From NCBI GenBank assembly GCA_021788515.1, contig JAJYKN010000098.1, positions 1 to 5,969 of the forward strand: a DNA stretch of 5,969 nucleotides. The letters run 5' to 3'. Every line of letters begins with the position of its first letter. The first letter of the stretch is position 1. A program made the translations under genes and the position numbers. The notes beneath the pieces were generated by a model. It had not been told where the DNA came from and did no database searches. It saw nothing but the letters and a program-made list of their open reading frames with translations. Shown piece after piece: positions 1 to 5,906 of the stretch. This DNA is from Nitrospirota bacterium (GTDB lineage Bacteria > Nitrospirota > UBA9217).

Positions 1-411
1 CCCATCGTTGTGTTTGCCCATCCCTTTGATAAACTCGGTGTTGAGTTTCGTCCCGATCTTCGGCGCCGGTTCAATGTGGTCCGATCCCAGGTCCATCACC
101 TCCTGCACCGAATCGGCGAGCGCGCCGAGGATCGTCGTCTCGTTGTCCACGTTCACCTCAACGATGATGATGCAGGTGTTCACCGTCTTCTCGGTCTTCG
201 TCATGCCGAACTTGAGTCGCAGATCCACCACCGGCACCACGCTGCCGCGCAGGTTGATCACGCCGCGCATGAAATCCGGCGTCCGCGGGACCTTGGTGAC
301 GGTCGTAAAGTCGAGCACCTCGCGGACCTTCGTGATGTCGAGGGCGAACACCTCGTCGTCGAGCTTGAACGTCAGGTACTGCGTTGTTTCCACGATGCCT
401 GCTGTTGCCAT
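1..411 (-). CDS. cheW: CheW chemotaxis coupling protein, C-terminus cut off by window edge
   Basis: CheW is the cytoplasmic adaptor that links chemoreceptor tips to the P5 domain of CheA. I translated the 137 codons present, which begin MATAGIVETTQYLTFKLDDE. The CheW/SH3-like fold is clear: the first strand is QYLTFKLDDEVFALDI (11-26), VREVL follows at 29-33, and the family signature GVINLRGSVVPVVDLR spans 50-65 with the conserved Arg55 and Asp63. A second-half strand TILGALADSVQEVMDL lies at 93-108. The reading frame is open to base 1 with no stop, so roughly the last 20-30 residues lie outside the window. The start at 411 is fixed by a perfect AAGGAGG site (417-423) 5 nt upstream. The gene lies 95 nt downstream of the receptor gene on the same strand, so it is probably co-transcribed with it. 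No internal defect is visible. Confidence 0.95.
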   Translation of the reverse strand, partial: MATAGIVETTQYLTFKLDDEVFALDITKVREVLDFTTVTKVPRTPDFMRGVINLRGSVVPVVDLRLKFGMTKTEKTVNTCIIIVEVNVDNETTILGALADSVQEVMDLGSDHIEPAPKIGTKLNTEFIKGMGKHNDG

Positions 412-432
412 ACATTCCTCCTTGTACTGAGA

Positions 433-456
433 GGGTCAAGGGTCATGGGTCTGGGG
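433..456 (+). other. Potential G-quadruplex tract between MCP and cheW
   Basis: Four G-runs separated by loops of 3-4 nt (GGG-TCAA-GGG-TCAT-GGG-TCT-GGGG) fit the usual G3+N1-7 quadruplex rule. The G-rich strand is the plus strand, which is the template for the minus-strand genes. The transcript therefore carries the C-rich complement with repeated GACCC units. The tract ends 21 nt upstream of the cheW start. A second, shorter repeat, GGGGCAAGGGGCAAGG read on the minus strand, lies just after the MCP stop (about 486-502). The motif is directly visible; any effect on transcription or translation is inference. Confidence 0.45.
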
Positions 457-506
457 TCATGGAAACCGTTTTGCTGCATGATCTACCTTGCCCCTTGCCC
501 CTGTCG

Positions 507-2225
507 TTAAAATTTTTCAAACTCCGCATCCCGCGAATCTCCATTGCCCTTCAGGTCATGGCCCAGGTTCAAGGCCACGCCGCTGTGTTTGTTCGTTGCC
601 GCGGCTGCCTTGGGTCTCGGGGCCAAGTGCGCTATCTGCGTCTTGTGCGCGGGGGCGGCATGGTGCATCAACGCCGCCCTGGCCGTGCGTCCGGCATCCA
701 TATTGCCGACCTTAAAGAAGGAGATCGTTCCTTGGAGCTGCTCGGCCTGGGACGAAAGCTCTTCGGCCGTGGAAGACATCTCTTCGGCCGCGCCCGCGTT
801 CTGCTGGATCACCTGGTTCAGCTGCTGGATCGCGGAATTGATCTGGTCCGCTCCGCTGGTCTGTTCCTTGGACGCCGCGCTGATCTCCTGCACCAGCTCC
901 GCCGTCTTCTGGATGTCCGGCACGAGCTTGGCCAGCATCTGACCCGCCTTCTCCGCCACTTCCACGCTCGACGCGGACAAATGGCTGATCTCGCCCGCCG
1001 CTGTCTGGCTCCGCTCGGCGAGTTTTCTCACTTCCGAGGCCACGACAGCGAAACCTTTCCCGTGTTCGCCGGCCCGGGCCGCTTCGATGGCCGCGTTCAG
1101 GGCGAGCAGGTTGGTCTGGCGCGCGATCTCCTCGATGATGGAGATCTTGGCAGCGATCTCTTTCATGGCGCCGACGGTCTCGCTTACCGCTTTGCCGCTC
1201 TCCTGCGCGTCCGACGAGGACTTGAGGGCGATCTTTTCGGTCTGCGAGGCATTGTCCGCGTTCTGCCTGATCGTGGCGTTCATCTCTTCCACCGACGACG
1301 ACGCCTCTTCCGCAGAGGCCGCCTGCTCCGTCGTGCCCTGGGACATCTGCTCCGCTCCGGAAGACAGCTGCTGGGACCCTGATGCCACGTTGTCCGCGGC
1401 GTTTTTCACGTCGGACACCACCTGCTTGAGCCGCTCCACCATGTTCGTCATGGCCGTAAGCAGCTGGCCGGTCTCATCCTGGCTATTGACCTCGATTGCC
1501 ACGTTTAGGTCGCCGTCGGCGATCTTGTTTGACACCGCCACGGCTTCGCTGAGCGGTCTGGTTATGCCGCGTATAATGATAAGTGCAATCACAATAGCGA
1601 GCACGGTGCCGACTGCAATGATTGAAATCGAGCTGATCAGCACCGTTCGGTACCTGTTTGCGGCGGCTGTCTGAAGCTTTACAAATTCCTCTCCTTCCAC
1701 TTTCCGTATGGATTCAGCGACGGAGTCAATGAGGTCCGTGGGCTCCCGATCCATGCCCCGCACCAGATCATCTACCGTATGGGCACTCTGGATGCTGCCT
1801 GAACCGTAGTGTTTCAAGGCTTCGCGGTACTTCACGCCCAGCTCCGCATGCTTTTTCAGAAATTCATCCACTTTTGACGTATCCAGCTTCAGTGCCGTCA
1901 TTAGGGCCATCAGCTCCTTCCCCCTCTGCTGGACCTCGGTCTCGTCTTGCCTGAAGTTCTCCTGATATTTATTTAAATCCTCTTGCTTGCCGCCTCTTAA
2001 GAGAGTGTCCTTCCATTCCTGAACCTGCTTCTTAAAAGTGATTTCGACATCATCGCCATCGCCGACGGCATTCGTATACGTTTTGGCGGTTTCCATGTTC
2101 TCGACCATTGCAGCGTTGGTGGCGGAAATGCCGTGTAAAAGATATGCGCCGGTGCCGATCAGCAGGACCGACATGAATCCTACCAATAAATTCAACTTCG
2201 CTCCGATCTTTTGACCCTTCAACAT
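507..2225 (-). CDS. Methyl-accepting chemotaxis protein, membrane-bound, 34-heptad-type signalling domain, C-terminal EFEKF tail
   Basis: This is a transmembrane chemoreceptor of 572 residues that controls CheA through CheW. In order: a short cytoplasmic N-terminus; TM1 at about 12-31; a helical periplasmic ligand domain at about 32-194, containing [13 protein letters not shown] (67-79); TM2 at about 195-218; HAMP at about 219-271 (ITRP, then [10 protein letters not shown] and ETGQL); and a coiled-coil signalling hairpin to about 504. The hairpin tip is canonical ([18 protein letters not shown], with Asn377, Glu381, Arg384 and Glu387). Arg369 stands where E. coli Tsr has trimer-contact Phe373, which is common outside enterics. 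Aligned to Tsr from memory, each arm is exactly 7 residues shorter, pointing to the 34H class. Probable methylation pairs are E306/E307, E313/E314, E481/E482 and E488/E489. A flexible Ala/His-rich linker (about 505-567) leads to EFEKF, a probable CheR/CheB tether. The AGGAG site (2236-2240) lies 10 nt before the ATG, slightly far. The ligand is unknown. Confidence 0.97.
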   Translation of the reverse strand: MLKGQKIGAKLNLLVGFMSVLLIGTGAYLLHGISATNAAMVENMETAKTYTNAVGDGDDVEITFKKQVQEWKDTLLRGGKQEDLNKYQENFRQDETEVQQRGKELMALMTALKLDTSKVDEFLKKHAELGVKYREALKHYGSGSIQSAHTVDDLVRGMDREPTDLIDSVAESIRKVEGEEFVKLQTAAANRYRTVLISSISIIAVGTVLAIVIALIIIRGITRPLSEAVAVSNKIADGDLNVAIEVNSQDETGQLLTAMTNMVERLKQVVSDVKNAADNVASGSQQLSSGAEQMSQGTTEQAASAEEASSSVEEMNATIRQNADNASQTEKIALKSSSDAQESGKAVSETVGAMKEIAAKISIIEEIARQTNLLALNAAIEAARAGEHGKGFAVVASEVRKLAERSQTAAGEISHLSASSVEVAEKAGQMLAKLVPDIQKTAELVQEISAASKEQTSGADQINSAIQQLNQVIQQNAGAAEEMSSTAEELSSQAEQLQGTISFFKVGNMDAGRTARAALMHHAAPAHKTQIAHLAPRPKAAAATNKHSGVALNLGHDLKGNGDSRDAEFEKF

Positions 2226-2323
2226 GATGACTGATCTCCTTTTCGTTGTATAGTATTCACGCTATTGAAGATTATCTGCGTTGCAATGCAATCTCCTTGC
2301 CTTCTTCGTTCTGGTCTCTTTTT

Positions 2324-4489
2324 TTAAGATGGTTCGCCTCCCCTGGTCAGCTGCGCTTCGTGCTGTTCGACCAACCGGACGAGCCTCGGAATATCGAGGA
2401 TCAGCGCCACGGTCCCGCTGCCCAGGATCGTTGCGCCCGAGATGCCGTCCACCTGGCGATAAAACCGGCCGAGGGACTTGATGACCGTCTGGTGCTCTCC
2501 GACCACCGTGTCCACAACCATGCCGACCCGCCTGCCTTCCACGTTCGTGATCACGATCTGTTCGAAGCCGGGCGGCGTGCCGCTCACCATGAAGTGTTCC
2601 CGAAGACGGATATAGGGGACAAGCTGCCCGCGCACGTGCGCCAGATGCCTTCCATGCGTTGCCTTTGACGCTTCCCGTGTGAGCTCAACGCATTCTTCAA
2701 CAAGCGACAGCGGGAAAATAAAATATTCCATCCCGATCCTGGTCAGGAAACCGTCGATTATGGCGAGCGTGAGCGGCAGCGTGAGCGTGATTGCCGTGCC
2801 TTCGCCCCTGGAGCTCGTAATCGATAGGGAGCCGCGGAGCGCATCGATGGCCCGCTTGACCACGTCCATGCCCACGCCGCGCCCCGACACGCCCGTGACG
2901 ACCTTTGCCGTGGAGAACCCGGGCGCGAGGATAAGCTCCCACAGTTCCTGCTCAGGCAGGTCCGCGTCTTTTTGGATCAAACCCTTCGCAACGGCTTTCG
3001 CGCGAATGGCCCCGGTATCCAACCCCGCCCCGTCGTCCTCCACCCGGATCAGCACATGAGCGCCGGAATGCAATGCCGAAAGGCGGATCGTCCCCCTTTT
3101 CGGCTTGCCGGCAAGAGCGCGCGCTTCCGGAAGTTCGATGCCGTGGTCGATGCTGTTCCTGATGATGTGGACCAGCGGATCGCTCAGGCGCTCGATGACG
3201 GTCTTGTCCAGTTCCGTTTCCCCGCCGTCGGTCGTGAGCGCGATCTCCTTGCCCAGCTCCGCGGACAGGTCGCGAACGATTCGTTTGAACTTGCTGAACG
3301 TCGTGCCGATGGGCAGCATGCGGATGTTCATTGCATTGTCGCGGAGCGAGGCCGTGAGCCGCTCCACTTCCTCGGCGATCGACGACAGCTCCGCATTTCC
3401 CTGCGAAAGCACTGTCTGGCTCAGGCGGGCCTGGACCGTGACCAGTTCGCCCACCAGGTTGACCAGGCTGTCCAGCTTGTCCGTCGCCACGCGGATGCTC
3501 GACATTGCCTCGACGGCGTGCCGGTGCTCACGCATCTCCCGCACATGCTGCTGTTCCACCAAGGCTGAATCGACCTTGGCCGGGGAAACAACGCCGGTTT
3601 CAACGAGCGTTTCACCGACTTTTCTTTGCGACTGGAGCGCTTTTTTGAGGTCTTCCGTCGTCAGATCGCCCCGCTCCAGCAGGATCTCGCCGAGCTTCTT
3701 ATGCCCTGTTGCGTCTTCCAGCAGGCCTTCCTCGTCAATGACGCTGACGGCCAGTTCGCTGCTGTCTTTGACGAAGATAAAAACATCCTGAATGGCGTCC
3801 AGGCCCCGGTCGGTCGTCAGGATCACATCCCAGAACGTATAGCAGGCCTGGGGATCGACGTCCTCAAGATAGGGCACGGTCTCGGTCTGGGCCACGACTT
3901 TGCACGGACCGAGCTGACGCAGTTCGTTCAGCAGTTGGACGGGATTCGTGCCCTGGCTGAAGATCCCGGGATTCGGCCGGAACCGGATCCGATAGGTCAC
4001 GGCGCTTGCTTCCCGGCTTTTCCGCGCGCTGTTCGTCGCGGGCACAGCTGTTTTTTCACGGCCGCCGCTCTCAGGCGCCAGTTTCTGCAGCACAGCGAGA
4101 ATTTCACGGGTCTTCGCCTCATCGACGGACCCGCCCTTGTAATAGCTGTCGAACATGGCCTTGATCTGGTCGCGCGCGGACAAGGTCAGGTCGATGATCT
4201 CCGGCGTGGCAGTCATTTTGTTGTTCCGGATCTTGTCGAAAACCGTCTCCAGCTCGTGCGTGAAGAGCACGACATCATGGAATTCGCAGGCTCCTCCGGA
4301 GCCCTTGATGGTGTGCATGGCGCGGAAGACCCGTCCGATCTGTTCTTTATCGCCGGGGTCTTTTTCCAGCTCAAGCAGCGCGCTTTCCAGTTCGGCAAGG
4401 AGCTCATCGGCCTCTTCCTGAAAGGTCGCCCGGAGTTCCTTGATGATCTGGTCAGGGGAATACTCTTCCGGCGTCGGATGGTCATTCAT
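2324..4489 (-). CDS. cheA: CheA-type chemotaxis histidine kinase with MshEN-like tandem motif in place of P2
   Basis: CheA is the cytoplasmic kinase that autophosphorylates on histidine under receptor/CheW control and phosphorylates CheY and CheB. This one has 721 residues. P1/Hpt is at about 12-115, with the phospho-acceptor His59 in MHTIKGSGG. A charged linker covers about 138-163. Residues 165-252 form an unassigned region that looks alpha/beta. Two tandem motifs, KLGEILLERG (from 265) and KVGETLVETG (from 290), follow. The P3 dimerisation helices are at about 326-390. The P4 ATPase domain has the N box HIIRNSIDHGIE (441-452), G1 EDDGAGLD (484-491), F-box region around PGFSTAKVV and G2 GRGVGMDVV (536-544). 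The P5 CheW-like domain runs from about 578 to 713. All catalytic motifs are intact. The start overlaps the STAS gene by 8 nt and has AGGAGG (4495-4500) 5 nt upstream, so translation is probably coupled. No classical CheY-binding P2 domain is recognisable. Confidence 0.98.
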   Translation of the reverse strand: MNDHPTPEEYSPDQIIKELRATFQEEADELLAELESALLELEKDPGDKEQIGRVFRAMHTIKGSGGACEFHDVVLFTHELETVFDKIRNNKMTATPEIIDLTLSARDQIKAMFDSYYKGGSVDEAKTREILAVLQKLAPESGGREKTAVPATNSARKSREASAVTYRIRFRPNPGIFSQGTNPVQLLNELRQLGPCKVVAQTETVPYLEDVDPQACYTFWDVILTTDRGLDAIQDVFIFVKDSSELAVSVIDEEGLLEDATGHKKLGEILLERGDLTTEDLKKALQSQRKVGETLVETGVVSPAKVDSALVEQQHVREMREHRHAVEAMSSIRVATDKLDSLVNLVGELVTVQARLSQTVLSQGNAELSSIAEEVERLTASLRDNAMNIRMLPIGTTFSKFKRIVRDLSAELGKEIALTTDGGETELDKTVIERLSDPLVHIIRNSIDHGIELPEARALAGKPKRGTIRLSALHSGAHVLIRVEDDGAGLDTGAIRAKAVAKGLIQKDADLPEQELWELILAPGFSTAKVVTGVSGRGVGMDVVKRAIDALRGSLSITSSRGEGTAITLTLPLTLAIIDGFLTRIGMEYFIFPLSLVEECVELTREASKATHGRHLAHVRGQLVPYIRLREHFMVSGTPPGFEQIVITNVEGRRVGMVVDTVVGEHQTVIKSLGRFYRQVDGISGATILGSGTVALILDIPRLVRLVEQHEAQLTRGGEPS

Positions 4490-4838
4490 GGTTTCCTCCT
4501 GCTACGGAAATCCAGAGACAGCTCTTGTCGCGGTCCAGTTTGCACCCCTTGAGGCGGCAATACCCCGCCTCGTCAGCAGCGTCCTTGAGCGCTTTCGGCG
4601 CTGAGCCCTCGATGGCGAGCCGCTTCTGCAAACGCGCCGCACTCCGGTGGGCGGAGCAAAGCAGCTGGAGACAGGACAGGTCCACGTCACGGACGTTTTT
4701 AAAAACAAGGGACACGTCGTCCGACTCCACCAGCGCCTTGAGAAAGGCTTTTCGCAACGATTCCGCGTGCTGCAGAGTCAGGTCCCCGTCGAGCAGTATA
4801 GATCTTTTATCTCCCGACTCTTTCACTGCAACGCCCAT
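4482..4838 (-). CDS. Single-domain STAS protein, chemotaxis-associated, atypical phosphosite
   Basis: This is a 118-residue cytoplasmic protein with the STAS (sulfate transporter/anti-sigma antagonist) pattern. It has strand RSILLDGDLTL (12-22), a helix with AESLRKAFLKAL (25-36), strand VSLVFKNVRDVD (42-53), the loop-helix DLSCLQLLCSAHRSA (53-67), then RLAIEGSAPKALKDAADEAG (73-92). In SpoIIAA the phosphorylated residue is the first Ser of D-S-S-G-L. Here the corresponding stretch is D53-L-S-C-L, so the acceptor position appears to be Leu54 and only the following Ser55 remains. This suggests it is not controlled by a SpoIIAB-type kinase. Cys residues occur at 56, 61, 94, 99 and 107. The start at 4838 has GGAGG (4844-4848) 5 nt upstream. 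The stop lies inside the first codons of cheA, so the two proteins are probably made together and act in one complex or pathway. The specific role is not known to me. Confidence 0.87.
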   Translation of the reverse strand: MGVAVKESGDKRSILLDGDLTLQHAESLRKAFLKALVESDDVSLVFKNVRDVDLSCLQLLCSAHRSAARLQKRLAIEGSAPKALKDAADEAGYCRLKGCKLDRDKSCLWISVAGGNHE

Positions 4839-4883
4839 ATGGTCCTCCGCTGATCAATGTTGATACACTCGCAAGAAGTCATG

Positions 4884-4967
4884 TCTCACACAAAACCACA
4901 AAGATCACAAAGAAAAAATCTTCTTTTACAAGAGCTTTTCTTCGTGTCTTCGTGGCTCTATGTGAAA
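4884..4967. repeat. Imperfect inverted-repeat element, 32-33 nt arms
   Basis: The left arm 4884-4916 (begins TCTCACACAAAACCACAAAG) and right arm 4936-4967 (begins TTTTCTTCGTGTCTTCGTGG) are near reverse complements. They differ mostly by transitions and one single-base indel, so the two arms would fold into a long hairpin. Further short complementarity (CTT/AAG) continues inward toward a small loop. The CCAC-AAGA-CAC-AAGAAA wording matches a family of palindromic intergenic repeats that I recall as common in environmental bacterial genomes, but that recollection is not verified here. It carries no gene and lies in the leader of the STAS-cheA unit. Confidence 0.7.
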
Positions 4968-5108
4968 ATTTTATTTTTTACCGAGATCATCAATGTTCTG
5001 TGTAATGGATATATTAAAAGCTGGAAAAATCCGAATAACGGTGCTTTTATTGCAAAAATAATACCGCGCCCGCAAATAGCAAAAAGCTTACAAAAGCAAT
5101 GTGTTAAA

Positions 5109-5137
5109 ATTATATAAACAAATATAAATTAACAGGT
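5109..5137 (-). promoter_or_regulatory. Weak candidate sigma-70-type promoter for the STAS-cheA unit
   Basis: Read on the minus strand, an exact TATAAT (5109-5114) sits in a very AT-rich stretch. With a 17-nt spacer the -35 position reads ACCTGT (5132-5137), a poor match to TTGACA. If used, it would give a leader of about 260 nt before the STAS start that would include the inverted-repeat element. A TATAAT in DNA this AT-rich can occur by chance, so support is low. I found no convincing sigma-54 or sigma-28 promoter in the region. Confidence 0.2.
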
Positions 5138-5220
5138 GACTGAAAAGACTACACCGAATACCGCCTTCATTAGCAAAATGCGGCAGGGACAATCAACAGA
5201 AAGGGAATTTCTCTGTGAGG

Positions 5221-5317
5221 GGTAGACATACCCGGCTTCGGAGATCTCGCGTCAGTCAAACAACGACGGCCGCATTCTTTTGTCCGACTCCGGCTGGTAC
5301 ATACCCTGCATTCTCGG
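5221..5317. repeat. Imperfect direct repeat downstream of cheY
   Basis: Two similar segments, GGTAGACATACCCGGCTTCGG (5221-5241) and GGTACATACCCTGCATTCTCGG (5296-5317), lie 75 bp apart in the same orientation. They share GGTA-(GA)-CATACCC followed by a GC..TTC..CGG tail. The copies are too diverged and too few for a tandem array or CRISPR. They may belong to a decayed dispersed repeat or a remnant of coding sequence. The function is unknown. Confidence 0.35.
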
Positions 5318-5346
5318 CTGGCGCTCATAGGGAGGTCGAGTTATTA

Positions 5347-5385
5347 GCGAGAGCCTCCGGCTCCTGCGGAGGGGGCTCCACTCGC
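5347..5385 (-). terminator. Possible terminator-like hairpin after cheY
   Basis: Eight bases beyond the cheY stop, the minus-strand transcript can form a GC-rich hairpin. GCGAG pairs with CTCGC, AGCC with GGCT and TCCG with CGGA, with two 3-nt bulges and a 7-nt loop (about 13 pairs). It is followed by TAATAAC rather than a run of U, so it is not a textbook intrinsic terminator. It could instead stabilise the 3' end of the cheY message or belong to a repeat. Confidence 0.35.
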
Positions 5386-5392
5386 GGTAATT

Positions 5393-5758
5393 TTATTTCA
5401 CAAACTTTTTCACGACATCCAGAAGCTGCTCCGGCGAAAAAGGTTTCACGATCCACCCGCTGGCTCCGGCCTGTTTGCCTTCCTGTCTTTTCGCTTCCTG
5501 CGACTCCGTCGTGAGCATCACGATCGGCGCGAACCGGTAGTCGGGCATGGTCCGAAGCTTTTTAATGAACTCGATGCCGTCCATTTCGGGCATGTTGAGG
5601 TCGGTAATGATCATGTCCACTTTTGTCTTGCTCAGTTTTCCCATGGCGTCCTTGCCGTTCTCCGCTTCGAGCACATCATACCCCGCGTCCTTGATCGTAA
5701 AGGATACGAGTTGTCTCATGGACGCGGAATCGTCTACTACAAGGAATTTTTTCAGCAT
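5393..5758 (-). CDS. cheY: CheY-type single-domain response regulator
   Basis: This is a stand-alone receiver domain of 121 residues, the usual CheY length, with no output domain. It is expected to take phosphate from CheA and bind a motor or other target. Receiver features are all present: acidic pocket Asp9-Asp10 in FLVVDDSASMR, phospho-acceptor Asp53 in ITDLNMPEMDG, conserved Thr83 in MLTTES, and Lys105 in GWIVKPF. Trp102 occupies the position of Tyr106 in E. coli CheY, so the aromatic switch residue is kept as an aromatic. The frame extends 11 codons further upstream, but I place the start at 5758 because AGAGGAA (5764-5770) lies 5 nt before it and MLKKFLVVDD is the normal receiver beginning. 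It is separated from the STAS-cheA unit by 554 nt, so it may be transcribed on its own. Whether it serves this CheA is inferred from proximity. Confidence 0.92.
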   Translation of the reverse strand: MLKKFLVVDDSASMRQLVSFTIKDAGYDVLEAENGKDAMGKLSKTKVDMIITDLNMPEMDGIEFIKKLRTMPDYRFAPIVMLTTESQEAKRQEGKQAGASGWIVKPFSPEQLLDVVKKFVK

Positions 5759-5906
5759 GAAGGTTCCTCTCTCGCGCTCTCGGTGCCGCATAGCGCCTTC
5801 ATCGTATTTTTCATCACCGCAGGCCCAGATTCCATGGGTAAACTTTTTTTCGAGCCGCTCGGCGTGTCAAGCCCATTCTTAGTTGAAATTCGGTAGCGGC
5901 TCCTTG

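Larger units (their letters stand above)
4839..5392. other. Gene-free region between cheY and the STAS-cheA-mcp-cheW unit
   Basis: I see no credible gene in this stretch. The part nearer the STAS gene (about 4854-5150) is strikingly AT-rich compared with the flanking genes and contains an inverted-repeat element. The part nearer cheY (about 5216-5390) returns to higher GC and holds an imperfect direct repeat and a hairpin. A 12-bp palindrome, ATCAATGTTGAT (4853-4864), sits just upstream of the STAS ribosome site, and ATCAATGTT occurs again near 4990. Two ATATAAA copies 10 bp apart lie at 5112-5128. Because cheY ends here and the STAS gene begins here, the promoter for the STAS-cheA-mcp-cheW unit probably lies in this region. 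Open frames across it lack ribosome sites and run through the repeats. Confidence 0.7.

Noticed and set aside
384..1382. 332-codon open frame on the plus strand, antisense to the receptor gene
   Set aside because: It is Arg/Leu/Gly-rich nonsense typical of an antisense shadow in GC-rich DNA, while the minus-strand frame is an unmistakable MCP.
3626..4552. 308-codon open frame on the plus strand, antisense to cheA
   Set aside because: The opposite strand encodes the Hpt and insert regions of CheA with intact motifs. The plus-strand product has no recognisable features.
4857..5117. 86-codon open frame on the plus strand
   Set aside because: It runs straight through the inverted-repeat element and the AT-rich spacer, has no ribosome site and shows no recognisable domain. 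It is best explained as a chance frame.
5347..5385. c-di-GMP-I (GEMM) riboswitch suggested by a GCCTCCGGC string on the plus strand
   Set aside because: The remaining conserved GEMM elements are absent and no plus-strand gene follows it.
5215..5514. 99-codon open frame on the plus strand
   Set aside because: It overlaps the 3' third of cheY antisense and the repeat-rich spacer. There is no ribosome site and no domain.
5759..5791. Upstream in-frame ATG extending cheY by 11 residues (MRHRERERGTF)
   Set aside because: The extension is unlike any receiver N-terminus, and the good ribosome site lies directly before the internal ATG at 5758.
5840..5860. CGAG-CGG-CTCG hairpin next to a run of seven A/T as an intrinsic terminator
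   Set aside because: On the minus strand the hairpin is followed by A rather than U, and on the plus strand the T-run precedes the hairpin. Neither orientation is a terminator.
5842..5870. Possible sigma-70 promoter for cheY (minus-strand TTGACA at 5865-5870)
   Set aside because: The -35 is perfect, but the position 17 nt downstream reads AAAAGT and nearby spacings are no better, so I do not call it a promoter.
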